Counted from the first letter of the stretch, positions 17,544 through 28,082 are shown. The stretch is 64,000 nucleotides of DNA from JANXQG01 sp963824275 (GCA_963824275.1 CAWGOT010000003.1:434001-498000); one strand, 5' to 3'. A program made the numbers and translations. Notes: a model not told the origin generated them from the sequence alone.

Positions 17544-18383
17544 ATGAAACTCTACGTTACCGAATGCGGTTTATGTGCAGAACTCGCCGAGGGCCGTTAT
17601 TACGCGCTGCCCGCTTCCTTCGACCTCGACCGGCTGTTCACCGATCCCGCGCCCGGCGACTGCCTTCAATCTGCGCTCCGCGGTCGCCGTGCGTCGAGCG
17701 CTGCGCCGGGCCGCTGCTTCCGCTGATCCAGTCGCAGGAGGTCTGGGCCGCCGGCGTCACCTATTTCGCAGCCGCACCGCGCGGATGGAGGAATCGAGCG
17801 TCGCCGGCGGCGGCAGTTTCTACGACCGCGTGTACGAAGCCGACCGCCCCGAGTCTTCTTCAAGGCCACGCCGCATCGGGTTGCCGCGCCCGGCGGCACG
17901 CTCCGCATCCGCGCCGATTCCCGCTGGAACGTGCCCGAGCCCGAATTGACCCTGGCCATCAACGCCGCGGGCAGGATCTTCGGCTACACGATCGGCAACG
18001 ACATGTCCTCGCGCGACATCGAGGGCGAGAACCCGCTGTACCTGCCGCAGGCCAAGGTCTATGACCGCTTCGCCGCGCTCGGCCCTTGCCTTGTCATTAG
18101 CGAGGAATTGCCCGGCCCGGAAACCGTGATCGGCCTGGAAATCGCACATGACGGCCGGCCCGTTTTTGAGGGCCAGACCACACTAGGGCAGATGAAACGC
18201 CCTCTCCCCTCGCTCGCCGAGTGGCTGTTTCGCGACAATTCCTTCCCCCGCGGCTGCTACCTCATGACCGGCACGGGAGTTATCCCGCCCGATTCCTTTA
18301 CGCTCCGCGCCGGGGACCAAGTCCGCATTACGATTGCCGCGGTCGGAACGCTCGTCAATACGATCGCCTCCGGCGACGGATAG
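17544..18383 (+). pseudogene. Fumarylacetoacetate hydrolase-family protein, multiply frameshifted
   Basis: Pieces in three frames align in order to one FAH-family enzyme: N-terminal MKLYVTECGLCAELAEG (from ATG 17544), a middle block LLPLIQSQEVWAAGVTYF then ARMEESSVAGGGSFYDRVYEADRPE, and a long intact C-terminal part from about 17930 (PEPELTLAI, GYTIGNDMSSRDIEGENP, the metal/substrate region). At least three single-base deletions lie near 17690, 17765 and 17850. Such enzymes hydrolyse or hydrate acylpyruvates and sugar-acid derivatives. The last 150 residues could still be made but would lack the N-terminal region. Confidence 0.65.
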
Positions 18384-18407
18384 AACCCTCGGAACTTGAG
18401 CCTTGCC

Positions 18408-19995
<1,588 letters not shown>

Positions 19996-20005
19996 CGCGC
20001 GCCCG

Positions 20006-20160
20006 TTGGCACCGCGCGCGCCCGCTGGCGCGCCATCGTTGACACTTCCCCGCCGGTCTACCGGCCACCTTGTCTCGTCCGATGCGCAAGTCGTTGCTGG
20101 TGCTCGACTTGCGGCACAAAGTGCCGGAACAAGCCTCTCCGGCACGCGCGCTGCTTTAGA
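20006..20160 (+). promoter_or_regulatory. Sigma-54 promoter cassette, copy a
   Basis: The -24/-12 element GGCACGCGCGCTGC spans 20141-20154 (GG, ten bases, GC). A perfect palindrome CGGCACAAAGTGCCG (20112-20126) ends 14 bases before it. Upstream blocks GCGCGCCATCGTTGACACT and GCAAGTCGTTGC are shared with copies b and d. The cytidylate-kinase-like gene follows. Confidence 0.7.
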
Positions 20161-20227
20161 GCTATGCCAATCACGGATCGCAGGCAGCCCGCTGTCGAGA
20201 AGGACATTTCCAAAGGTCTCAACAGCC

Positions 20228-20281
20228 ATGCCGTGCGAAGTCGCACAGGCGGCGCTCGTAGTGGTTCACGAGGTTAATTGA
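20228..20281 (+). CDS. Conserved 17-residue small ORF (copy a)
   Basis: MPCEVAQAALVVVHEVN, with AAAGG about nine bases before the ATG. A homologue of identical length lies at 23970-24023 after csrA. Start, stop and reading frame are conserved between the two duplicated segments, but the duplication itself could explain that; no function is known. Confidence 0.3.
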   Translation: MPCEVAQAALVVVHEVN

Positions 20282-20315
20282 CGGCCGTCAAAAGCCGCTT
20301 CTTGGAGGTTTGAAC

Positions 20316-21167
20316 ATGAGAATGCAAATGTACAATGGCACGAGATTCACGATCGACGGCGACCGCCCGCCGCGCAGTCCAATGCGCCCGGAGCTGATCA
20401 ATGCCGCCGAGCGTGAGATCCAGAAATGGCTGATCGCGCACCAGGGCCAGGCACGCCACGGCAGGCAACAGGGCTGGTGTTCAGGGGAGATCGAGCAATG
20501 GCTGCTTGCTCGCCAAAGCCAGGGACATGCCGCTCCCGCGGCGAACGGCCGTAAACCCCTGGAGGTCGGCCCTTATCTGGCCATCTCCCGCGAATCGGGG
20601 ACTGGCGGCGGCGAAATTGCACGGCTCGTCGGCGAAATGACCGGCTGGGAGGTCCTCGATCGCCCGATCCTCGATTGCCTGGCAGAACTGTATCGCGCCT
20701 CTCCCGCCGTGCTGCACCTCGTCGACGCAATGACCACCAATTGGATCAGCGAGATCTTCGACAACGCGATTCGTCCCGACTTCGCCGCGCAAACGGCATA
20801 CATCTTTCACCTCAGTCGCGTGGTTCTCATGGCCGCGCAGTCCGGAAAAGTCGTCTATCTCGGGCGAGGCGTGCAGTTCCTCTTACCGCAGCAGCGCGGT
20901 CTCGTCGTTCGGCTGATGGCTTCGCCCGGATATCGGGTGCAGCACGTCGTGAAGCGCCGGCGCCTGAGTTACGACGCAGCCCGCGACTACGTGGAAAAGA
21001 CGGACGCCGGCCGGCAGGAGTTTGTCCGGCAGTACTTCCATCGCGACATTGCCGATCCGCACCTGTACGACTTGATGATCAACGTCGAGCGGATCGGGCC
21101 GCAACGCACTGCGCAACTGATCGCCGACGCTCTGGCATCGTGCTTCGATACGCGTCGATCACCCTGA
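20316..21167 (+). CDS. Cytidylate kinase-like family protein
   Basis: A 283-residue protein of the cytidylate-kinase-like family (PF13189 type). An N-terminal extension of about 85 residues precedes LAISRESGTGGGEIARLVGEMTGW, the modified P-loop region, and GKVVYLGRGVQFLL and RRLSYDAARDYVEKTDAGRQEFVRQYF, where CMP kinases bind and close over nucleotides. The Walker A is not canonical (SGTGGGE in place of GxxGxGK), so kinase activity is uncertain. GGAGG lies seven bases before ATG 20316. It lies downstream of sigma-54 cassette a and 18 bp before the hdeD-like gene, so the two likely form an operon. Confidence 0.8.
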   Translation: MRMQMYNGTRFTIDGDRPPRSPMRPELINAAEREIQKWLIAHQGQARHGRQQGWCSGEIEQWLLARQSQGHAAPAANGRKPLEVGPYLAISRESGTGGGEIARLVGEMTGWEVLDRPILDCLAELYRASPAVLHLVDAMTTNWISEIFDNAIRPDFAAQTAYIFHLSRVVLMAAQSGKVVYLGRGVQFLLPQQRGLVVRLMASPGYRVQHVVKRRRLSYDAARDYVEKTDAGRQEFVRQYFHRDIADPHLYDLMINVERIGPQRTAQLIADALASCFDTRRSP

Positions 21168-21185
21168 GATCACAGGAGATTAACC

Positions 21186-21763
21186 ATGACAAGCGTCGCA
21201 GATAACCGAATGGTGGGCATGTTGACGGAAGAAGTGAACAGCGCCCGAAGAAACTGGGATTGGTTTGCCGTGCTGGGCATCGTCCAGATCGTGGCCGGAA
21301 CGTTGGCGGCGGGCTTGCGCTTTGACCGCAGCGCCCCTCGGTGGTGACGCTCGGCGTCCTGCTTCTGGCTGCCGCCGCCGCTCAGATCGCCGCGGCCATG
21401 TTGACGCGCGACTGGATCGCGTTTTCCCTCTTTCTGCTGCTCGCGGTCCTGAATGCGGTTGTCGGGTTCTTGGCGCTGCGGCAGTCGCCGCCTGGCGGGG
21501 AAGGGCTAAGCCTCGTGCTCCTGGCAGGCTACCCGATCGGCAGCATATTTCGCATCACCATCGCCTCGGTCCAAGGATTCCCTTCCTGGGGTTGGGTCCG
21601 CCTGAACGGCGTTGTCACCATGCTGTTGGGCGTTGCCGTCTGGGGTCCGTGGCCCGAGTCCGGCCTCTGGGCGCTCGGCCTGTTGATCGGTATCGACCTG
21701 ATCGTCAACGGCGCGATCTGGTCCGTCTTGGCCGTTGCCGTCCACGCGCTGGCACGGTGGTGA
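21186..21763 (+). CDS. HdeD-family membrane protein, frameshifted
   Basis: About 190 residues with six membrane segments in the HdeD arrangement (WFAVLGIVQIVAGTLA; then VTLGVLLLAAAAAQIAAA, FSLFLLLAVLNAVVGFLAL, and a W-x-R-L-N-G-V-V-T-M-L-L-G segment). In enterobacteria HdeD supports acid resistance; many environmental bacteria carry it beside stress genes. AGGAG lies eight bases before ATG 21186. One missing base near 21335 splits the gene into residues 1-50 and the rest. Confidence 0.7.
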
Positions 21764-21851
21764 CGCCTACAACTACCTTGACCTGAAACTCAACAACGGC
21801 TTCACCGATGAGGATTTCAGCATCGACAACGCGGCGTATCATTTCCGCTGA
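21764..21851 (+). pseudogene. 3' relict of a DUF1571-like gene
   Basis: The frame from 21764 reads AYNYLDLKLNNGFTDEDFS then a short tail and TGA 21849-21851. This matches the C-terminal end of planctomycete DUF1571 proteins (K-L-N-x-G-x-T-D-x-D-F). No 5' part is present; it was lost at the junction with the hdeD-like gene. Confidence 0.45.
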
Positions 21852-21896
21852 AAAGTCTGGCTTGTCCTCGGCTTGCCAATGCGCGCGAGGTTCCTC

Positions 21897-22913
21897 ATGG
21901 CGAAAATACTGATTACCGGCGCCACGGGCTTTATTGGGTATCACCTTACACGGGCGTTGTTAGGCCAAGGCCACGAGGTAAGCTGCTTGGTCCGCAACTC
22001 GTCGAACCTCGACCGCCTGGCCGGGTTGCCGGTTCGCCGGGCAAACGGCGATGTAACCGACGCCGAGTCGCTGCGGCGGATCATGCCCGGTTACGATGCG
22101 GTCTATCACTTGGCTGGCCTGGTCAAGGCGATCGACGTCCGGCAGCTTTATCAGGTTAATCGCCAGGGCGTAGCCAATGTTGCCGAGGCCTGTGCCGCGC
22201 AGACTACGCCCCCTGTCCTGCTGGTGGTTTCGTCGTTGGCGGCGATGGGGCCGTCGAATCCGCAACAGCCGAGGTTGGAAAGTGATCCACCCGCGCCGGT
22301 GTCGCACTACGGCCGGAGCAAATTGGCCGGCGAGCAGGCGGCGCGGCGATGGGCGAAGGAGGTGCCGATCACGATCCTGCGGCCGCCGGTCGTGTTTGGC
22401 GAGTCGGATCCGGCCACCTACGAGATTTTCCGGCCGATCGCCCGTTGCGGGGTTCATGTCATTCCGAGTTGGCGTGCGGATCGAATTTCTCTGATCCACG
22501 CTGACGACCTGCTCCAGGCGATGATTCTCGCCGCGCGACAAGGGAAACGCATCCTCGCCGATCCGTCCGACTCGAGCGCCGCGGCCCGAGGCTGTTACTT
22601 TGCCGCGGCCGAACGGGATGTGACCTACGCCGAGATGGGACGTATGATGGGGGCAGCGTTGGGCCGACGCCGGACACTCGTGGTTCGGATGGGGCCCATC
22701 TTCGTATGGGCCTTCGGCCTGATCGCTACGGCCCTTTCGCATCTTTGCGGTCAGGCGTGGTACTTCAATCTCGACAAGGCCCGCGAGGCCCGCGGGTCCT
22801 GGACCTGTTCCGGTGCCGCCGCTGCACGCGATTTGGGGTTTGCCGTGAAGGCGTCTCTAGACGAGCGGTTGAAGCAGACGGCCCGCTGGTATCGCACACA
22901 CGGGTGGTTGTGA
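21897..22913 (+). CDS. NAD-dependent epimerase/dehydratase family (extended SDR)
   Basis: A complete 338-residue extended SDR. The NAD-binding motif GATGFIG is at residues 8-14, VSSLAAMGP carries the catalytic Ser region, and YGRSKLAGE gives the Tyr-x3-Lys pair. LRPPVVFGESDP and the central IHADDLLQAMILAA are typical of dihydroflavonol-reductase or 3-beta-HSD-like SDRs that act on sugars, flavonoids or hopanoid-type lipids. GAGG lies seven bases before ATG 21897. No frameshift, in contrast to its neighbours. Confidence 0.88.
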   Translation: MAKILITGATGFIGYHLTRALLGQGHEVSCLVRNSSNLDRLAGLPVRRANGDVTDAESLRRIMPGYDAVYHLAGLVKAIDVRQLYQVNRQGVANVAEACAAQTTPPVLLVVSSLAAMGPSNPQQPRLESDPPAPVSHYGRSKLAGEQAARRWAKEVPITILRPPVVFGESDPATYEIFRPIARCGVHVIPSWRADRISLIHADDLLQAMILAARQGKRILADPSDSSAAARGCYFAAAERDVTYAEMGRMMGAALGRRRTLVVRMGPIFVWAFGLIATALSHLCGQAWYFNLDKAREARGSWTCSGAAAARDLGFAVKASLDERLKQTARWYRTHGWL

Positions 22914-22969
22914 TAGGGCCTCATTCGCCACCATTCACACGTGATGCACGAACCGACCAACCGCGCCGT

Positions 22970-23275
22970 TTACCGCGGCGCTGCTTTCGCTTTAGGAGTC
23001 GTTTCTCCGGCGTCACGCTGCTTGGTGGCTGCAATTCGTCCAGAAGGGTCGCGTCTCGGACTCTCAATCGACCACTCCGCATCTTCGCGCGCACGCTGGG
23101 CCTGCAAGGCCGGTGCCGCGGCGGCCAGCCGCGCGTAGTGCGCGGCCAGTTCGGGGTCGTTGAGGGCCATCTCCGCCATCTGCTCGGCCAACTGCTCGTT
23201 GCTGATACGCCTTTCGGCCGATGCCCCCAGCAAGCGGCTGGACGCCATCGACGCCATTTTCGTGAAGACTGTCAT
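22970..23275 (-). CDS. Hypothetical protein, helical
   Basis: A 101-residue protein predicted to be mostly helical (ISNEQLAEQMAEMALNDPELAAHYARLAAAAPALQAQ), ending in a basic low-complexity tail. GAGGAG lies six bases before ATG 23275. I do not recognise a family. It is convergent with the SDR gene and divergent from the csrA cassette. Confidence 0.5.
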   Translation of the reverse strand: MTVFTKMASMASSRLLGASAERRISNEQLAEQMAEMALNDPELAAHYARLAAAAPALQAQRAREDAEWSIESPRRDPSGRIAATKQRDAGETTPKAKAAPR

Positions 23276-23401
23276 GGGATTCTCCTCACCTGTTTCCGGA
23301 ATGTTGCGGACTTCGGACTTCTGTCTCCGTACAACCATGATCCAGAAGTCCAGACAACATTCCTCAGTGCGAATCTCGTGCCAGACAACCGCCGTACGGA
23401 A

Positions 23402-23446
23402 ATGCGCTGGAAGATGAAGAAGCTCGGCATCTCGCGAGCCGGGTAA
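23402..23446 (+). pseudogene. 3' relict of a third sigma-54 activator
   Basis: The last codons read WKMKKLGISRAG and stop, nearly identical to the ends of the activators at 19.95 and 49.3 kb (WKMKKLGISRPE, WKMKKHGISRLE). Nothing upstream matches the rest of the gene. It sits just upstream of sigma-54 cassette b, as the complete activators sit upstream of cassettes a and d. Confidence 0.6.
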
Positions 23447-23530
23447 GAGTACTCAGTACACAGTACCCAGTCGTCAGTAGCAAGAGTTCCGCGGCTGACG
23501 ACTGGGTACTCGGTAGTCGTTTCCATGGTC
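23447..23530. repeat. Inverted repeat inserted between activator relict and cassette b
   Basis: Arms containing CAGTACCCAGTCGTCAG and CTGACGACTGGGTACT flank a short loop. Sequence matching the activator stop region resumes after it (CGACCCGAGTAGCGC), so the palindrome appears to have been inserted there. Confidence 0.6.
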
Positions 23531-23552
23531 GTCCGCGCCGACCCGAGTAGCG

Positions 23553-23710
23553 CGGCCCGTCTGCGCATGCGCGCGCCGCTGGTGCGCCATCGTTGACACT
23601 TGCTCGCGGTTCTGTCTGCCTCGCTCGTCGCGTCCGATTCGCAAGTCGTTGCTGACACTTAACTTACGGCACGCATTTCCGGAGGGAGCGTCTCCGGCAC
23701 GAGCGCTGCT
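23553..23710 (+). promoter_or_regulatory. Sigma-54 promoter cassette, copy b (csrA)
   Basis: The -24/-12 element GGCACGAGCGCTGC is at 23696-23709. The position of the palindrome (23667-23681, CGGCACGCATTTCCG) is conserved, 14 bases upstream of GG, but its right half has decayed. Upstream blocks GCGCCATCGTTGACACTT and TCCGATTCGCAAGTCGTTGC match copies a and d. Confidence 0.7.
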
Positions 23711-23764
23711 TTAGAGCAGTGCAGGTGGTCGCAGGCAACCTGGAGAATGGAGAAGGATGCCCGA

Positions 23765-24019
23765 ATGTTGGTGATATTGCGCAAATGTCATGCCGAGATT
23801 TGTATCGGACCAAACATCGTTATCAAGGTGCTGGAGATTCGCAAGGGGCAGATCAAGGTGGGAATCGATGCCCCCAGCCAGCTTTCGATTTGGCGAGGGG
23901 AACTCCGGCCAAACACCGATCGCAGGCAGCCCCCTGTCGAGAAGCACATTTCGAAAGGAATCAACTGCCATGTCGTGCGAAGTCGCACAGATGGCGCCCG
24001 TAGTGGTTCACTCGGTTGA
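23765..24019 (+). CDS. csrA: CsrA-family carbon storage regulator
   Basis: An 84-residue protein whose first 48 residues follow the CsrA pattern: MLVILRK, E-I-C-I-G, then VLEIRKGQIKVGIDAPSQLSIWRGEL, including the strand-5 R-G-E-L that reads GGA in RNA. CsrA dimers repress or stabilise mRNAs, often of glycogen and central carbon genes. The tail after residue 50 has no family match and is encoded by sequence also found, without csrA, at 20165-20281, so the native stop was probably lost. Its leader contains GGAGAATGGAGAAGGA, three GGA motifs that could mediate autoregulation. It sits behind sigma-54 cassette b. Confidence 0.8.
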   Translation: MLVILRKCHAEICIGPNIVIKVLEIRKGQIKVGIDAPSQLSIWRGELRPNTDRRQPPVEKHISKGINCHVVRSRTDGARSGSLG

Positions 24020-24023
24020 TTAG
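23970..24023 (+). CDS. Conserved 17-residue small ORF (copy b)
   Basis: MSCEVAQMAPVVVHSVD, homologous to the ORF at 20228-20281 and overlapping the csrA tail in another frame. GAAAGGA lies about ten bases before the ATG. Low confidence as a real gene. Confidence 0.3.
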   Translation: MSCEVAQMAPVVVHSVD

Positions 24024-24068
24024 CTTACGTTGTTCGATTTCCCGTGTTTGAAAGCAGGAGTCTATAGG

Positions 24069-24410
24069 ATGAAAACCTATCAAGTGTCTGTGTGGATGGT
24101 CGGTGCGGCCATGGTCCTCTTCGCCGGCAGTTCGACGAGCGGAGCCGGCTGGTTCCGTGGGGGCGGCAGATGCCATTACTACCCCGCGGAGCCGACCTAT
24201 TCCGTGCCAACGAGCCCGGCGACGGCGACGGCGCCGGCGCAGACCGCCTCGCCCACGCCTGCGAGGCCGGTAGTCCGTCAGGCCTACAAACCAGTGAGCG
24301 GGCCGGAACCAATGCCCGCGACCTACGCACCGAACACGATGTCCGGCGGCGGATCGAGCGTAATGCCGCGAAGCTCATGGGATTTCGGCAGTTTTCCACC
24401 CTTTCGGTAA
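24069..24410 (+). CDS. Small exported Pro/Ala/Thr-rich protein
   Basis: A 113-residue protein with a signal peptide (MKTYQVSVWMVGAAMVLFAGSSTSGAG), a short Cys-His-Tyr-Tyr segment and a low-complexity tail rich in Pro, Thr and Ala. I recognise no domain. AGGAG is eight bases before ATG 24069. It follows csrA by 49 bp and may be part of the same transcript. Confidence 0.6.
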   Translation: MKTYQVSVWMVGAAMVLFAGSSTSGAGWFRGGGRCHYYPAEPTYSVPTSPATATAPAQTASPTPARPVVRQAYKPVSGPEPMPATYAPNTMSGGGSSVMPRSSWDFGSFPPFR

Positions 24411-24492
24411 TGGCCGTCCGCCGCCGCACCCACGATCCGATCCAGCGCGGACGCGCCAGCAACTGAGGAACGTCTTGATCTGCTCGACGCTG

Positions 24493-26112
24493 TCACCGTT
24501 CCGCTGATGATGGCAAGCACTTTCCGTTGCTTAAGTTAAGCTGTTCGAATTGCAGTCGCTTCGGCTGTGAATTTGTTTTTGAAATAACGTGCTGCATTGA
24601 TTTGCAAGATTCGTGCGATATTGCTTTTTCGCTCACGGCAGCCCCGCTCTCCCCTAGATGTGGGTTGTAAAGCCTGGTGTAGGCGGAGCAGCCTTTTATC
24701 CGTTTTTCCAGACCGCGGGCGCCATCCCAGGTTACCTTTGTGCCCCCCAAGGAAACATCCCGTAGCGAGCTCGGGAGATCTTCCAATCCTCGATCCGTTA
24801 TCGAAGTGTCCTCGAGCGAGAGAGTCGAGAGCTTGCTCAAACCTTTCAGATGGCGCATGCCCTCGTCGGTAATCGCAGTGCCGTCCAAGCTCAAGTGTCT
24901 AAGCCCCGAGAGCCCGGCAAGCTCTTTCAAACCTGCGTCGGTGATTCGGGTCTGGGATAGTATTAGCGCGTCTAGTGCTTGAAGCTTCCGCAGATGCCCA
25001 AGGCCCGCGTCGGCGACCCGCGTCGAATTCAGCCCAAGGTAGGACAGCCGCGAAAGGCCTTCCAGGTGCGCAAGTCCCGCGTCGCCGACTGCGGTTTCAT
25101 CGATGCTAAGCCACGAGAGTCGCGGCATTTTTTCAAGGGTTGCCAGTCCCGCGTCGGTCACCCTCGTCCTCGAAAGATCGAGCTGCTCCAGACGGGCCAG
25201 ACCGCTCAGATGCGCCAGGCCCTGGTCGCCGATCGGATTCCCGTTAAGGTCGATCCCCAGAAGTTGGGGGCATTTTGCCAGGTTGGCGAGCCCCGCGTCG
25301 CTGATTTTGCAGCCCGAGAAACCCACGCCCTCAAGGGATGTCATTTGCTGCAGGTAGACCAGTCCCGCGTCCGTCGCCTCACGTAGGCTGACCCCGCGAA
25401 GGTGTTTCAACTGCGCGACGTGCTTCAGCCCCGTGTCATTCAAGCCGAGCGAGACCGGCATTTGCAGCGACTCAAGGTCGCGGAGTTGCCCGACGGGCTC
25501 CATTCCCTCTGAGTCGGTCTGGTACCCGAGCGTCAGCACCTTTAGCGATGTCAAACCGGAAACATTCTTTAGGCCGTCGTTATAGATCGCAGGCGCACGA
25601 GATGTCCAACTCGTGGAGGTTTCGCAGCCCTTCGAGGTGCTTCAGTCCCGGACCATGGATATTCAGACCGCGCAGCGTCAACCGTTCGAGTTTGTCAAGC
25701 CCGGCCAATGCCTTCAGGCCATCGTCAGTCATTTCGTTGGACCGGATGTCAATCGTCTTGATTTTCTTCAGATTACTCAAATAGGCGAGGCCGCGATCGG
25801 TAATTGAAACATGTTCCAAATGCGTGCTGAAGTCCTCGACGCTGGTCAGGTGAGAAACGGCCTCCATCGCCTTGTCCATGACGGCCGCGGTCCGTTGGCT
25901 GGGCGGTGCGAAATCGAACGCATACGCTGTTCGCCCGCCCGTCGTCGCCCATGCCGACACCGACCCCCAACGCCTTGGCGGCGAGGATCGCCTCCTTCTC
26001 ATCTGGCCGGGGCCACACGGCCGGGTGACGCGTCTTTCATTCCATTACCCCGTTCGGATGCTGCCTGCGAGGCCAGCATGATCGAAACGCAAAGTCCACT
26101 TAGAGCGACCAT
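24493..26112 (-). pseudogene. Exported leucine-rich-repeat protein, frameshifted
   Basis: The intact reading pieces give a signal peptide (start ATG 26112 with AGGAG seven bases upstream; MVALSGLCVSIMLASQAAS), a short linker, then some fifteen LRR units of about 24 residues with the consensus T-D-A-G-L-x-x-L-x-x-L-x-x-L-x-x-L-x-L. The repeats resemble the cysteine-containing/RNI-like LRRs common in planctomycetes. Frameshifts near 26035, 25930 and 25575 break the frame; the largest intact part is 24493-25554. The role is unknown, probably protein binding outside the cytoplasm. Confidence 0.65.
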
Positions 26113-26180
26113 TGTCAATCTCCTGTTAATCGGGAAGGACACCGCGCAAGAGGTTACTGTTGCCACGCGTTAACGTCGTT

Positions 26181-26463
26181 TCAGCCAATTTCGTCCTTGC
26201 AGTTGGCGGCCGCCTTCAGAAGCCGCTCGTTTGGTTGCGATTCGACATCATCCAGCATCGCAATAAAGACGTCGCGATCGCGGTTCGACAGCCGTGTGAT
26301 GTTCATTTTGCGCAGCACTGCGCCTCGCCTTGCGGACGAGCGTAGATACGGCGAAATCGCTTACCGTCTGCCCCAGTTCGGCCGCTGCCAACTCAATCGT
26401 TTGCTTGAACTCCGCCGGCAAGCGGAAGTCAAGCCCTGGATCACTATTTGCATCCGTCGACAT
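26181..26463 (-). CDS. DUF1778 (TacA-like) antitoxin, frameshifted
   Basis: The N-terminal ribbon-helix-helix part (LDFRLPAEFKQTIELAAAELGQTVSDFAVSTLVRKA) matches DUF1778 antitoxins that pair with GNAT acetyltransferase toxins. A shift near 26290 moves the C-terminal toxin-binding part (LSNRDRDVFIAMLDDVESQPNERL) into another frame. GGAGG is five bases before ATG 26463. No GNAT toxin gene is found downstream, so this is an orphan. Confidence 0.6.
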
Positions 26464-26871
26464 GGAAACCTCCATCGAACACGCGGCAATTTGCCCGCCA
26501 TCATTTTACCATGCGCCAAGCCTGATGGCGAGAGGCGCTTGGTAGCTGGTAGCTGGCGGTGGGCACGGGCCAAAGCGCGAAGAGATGGCTGGGTCCTTGT
26601 GTCGCCTTGGCGACGCGACGGCGACTTGTTGTTTGACAATTTAGCGGAGAAAAGCAATTCGAGAGGACCTTGCGCGTGGAGGCGGCGCGGTCGATGATGG
26701 CCCTCACCTTCCCTCTCCCGACGGAGGGGAGAGTTTGGGCCGGGCTGCTTCATGCGGCGGCAAGCGTCACGATTGGCAGGTGCTTCCGGCCTTTGTGCTT
26801 GCATTCGCTTTCCGAAACGCGCAAAATGACGGGCGACGTTAACGCCCCACTCGTTTTCACAGGGCCCCGCC
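26464..26871. other. Intergenic stretch without a recognisable gene
   Basis: About 400 bp. It contains a short repeat TGGTAGCTGGTAGCTGG near 26539 but no convincing coding region, promoter or terminator that I can support. Confidence 0.5.
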
Positions 26872-27853
26872 ATGCCACTTGGAATTCGACCCACAAACGA
26901 TTTTGCGTTCCAGATCACCTTTGGAACAGCGGAAAACAAGCTAGCCCTGATCAGCCTGCTCAACGCGATCCTCGAGCCTGACTCGCGGATCATCGAGGTG
27001 ACGCTCTTGAACCCCTTCAACCTGCAGGAGTTCGAGCAGGACAAACTGTCGGTGCTGGACGTCAAGGCGGCGGATGGCCGGGGGCGATTTACGACATCGA
27101 GATGCAGTTGGCGATTTTCCTGGGGCTGGTGCAGCGGCTGGTCTTTTACGGCTGCGAACTCTACGCCGGCCAGTTGAAGGAGGGCGACGACTACCGCAAA
27201 TCCATCCCGTCTATTCGATCTGCCTGACGAACGGGATTCTCTGGAAGGGCGGAAACCCGGGCCACCATGTTTTTCGTCTGGCCGACGGGGAATCGGGGCG
27301 GGTTTTGCAGGGGACGTTGGAGATTCACACGCTGGAGCTTCGGCGGTATACTATATAAGGGAGGCGGATTTGGCAACCGCCAGCATGCTCGACTGCTGGC
27401 TGTACTGGCTCTTGCACGCCCACGAGTACGAGCCGCGGCACTGCTGAAGTTGCTGCCGCAGCAGGCGATCCGGCAAGCGACGAAAACGCTCGCCAGGATG
27501 CCCGGAAATCAGCGAGGACAAAGCGATGTACGACGCACGAGAGAAGGCGATTCGAGACCGGCAATGGGAATTGAACGCCGCCTGGCGCGAAGGTGAGGAA
27601 GATCAAAGGCAAGATCGAAGGCGAGATCAAAGGCAAGATCGAAGGCAAGATCGAAGGCAAGATCGAAGGCGAGATCAAGTTGATCAGGACGCTGCAGGGG
27701 ATTCTGAATTTGGCTTTGAGCGAGGAACATGACCTGCGTGTGATGCCGTTGGAGCAGCTTGAAGTTGCTTACAAGCAGTCTCCAGGAAAAACTACGCAAT
27801 CGAACGTAAATACTGCGAAGGCCAATGCCTTTGGGAATCGGTTGCCGGCATGA
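26872..27853 (+). pseudogene. Rpn/YhgA-like PD-(D/E)xK transposase-nuclease family relict
   Basis: It starts MPLGIRPTNDFAFQITFGTAENKLALISLLNAIL, the hallmark N-terminus of Rpn recombination-promoting nucleases. The next conserved block (YDIEMQLAIFLGLVQRLVFYGCELYAGQL) is in another frame from about 27093, and further frames carry SICLTNGILW and FRLADG. The C-terminal part is a run of KIEG/EIKG repeats and VMPLEQLEVA. At least four frameshifts plus an in-frame stop after YTI (27358) show decay. The family is often associated with gene mobility. Confidence 0.65.
27598..27678 (+). repeat. 12-bp tandem repeat (AAGATCGAAGGC)
   Basis: About six copies of a 12-bp unit, with some GAGATCAAAGGC variants, encode repeats of K-I-E-G/E-I-K-G near the end of the Rpn relict. 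The length-variable tract preserves frame, so it was coding when it expanded. Confidence 0.8.
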
Positions 27854-27864
27854 GGGATGAGGAT

Positions 27865-28072
27865 CGAGTGCCCGGCCGACGCCAGGAGCAACAACGACGG
27901 CGCAAACTTCTCCGAGACGATCAGCGTGGCGCAAACACCGCGCCCACGGTCTCCGTCCCGCCCTCGGCCACGCTCGACCCGAGCGGACTGACCGCGACGC
28001 TCCTGCGCTCTACACGGACGCCGCGGGCGGGTCCGACGTGACTTATAACTGGATCGCTATGGGGACATCCGG
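27865..28072 (+). pseudogene. Fragment of a PKD/Ig-like surface-protein gene
   Basis: Across two or three frames the sequence reads SNNDGANFSETISVA, NTAPTVSVPPSATLDPSGLT and DAAGGSDVTYNW, a pattern typical of PKD-like or Ig-like repeats in large secreted planctomycete proteins. No start, stop or flanking domains remain. Confidence 0.4.
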
Positions 28073-28082
28073 CATAACTATA

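Noticed and set aside
18370..18400. Further sigma-54 promoter before the first activator
   Set aside because: The spacing between GG and GC is 12 rather than 10 and the shared upstream blocks are missing.
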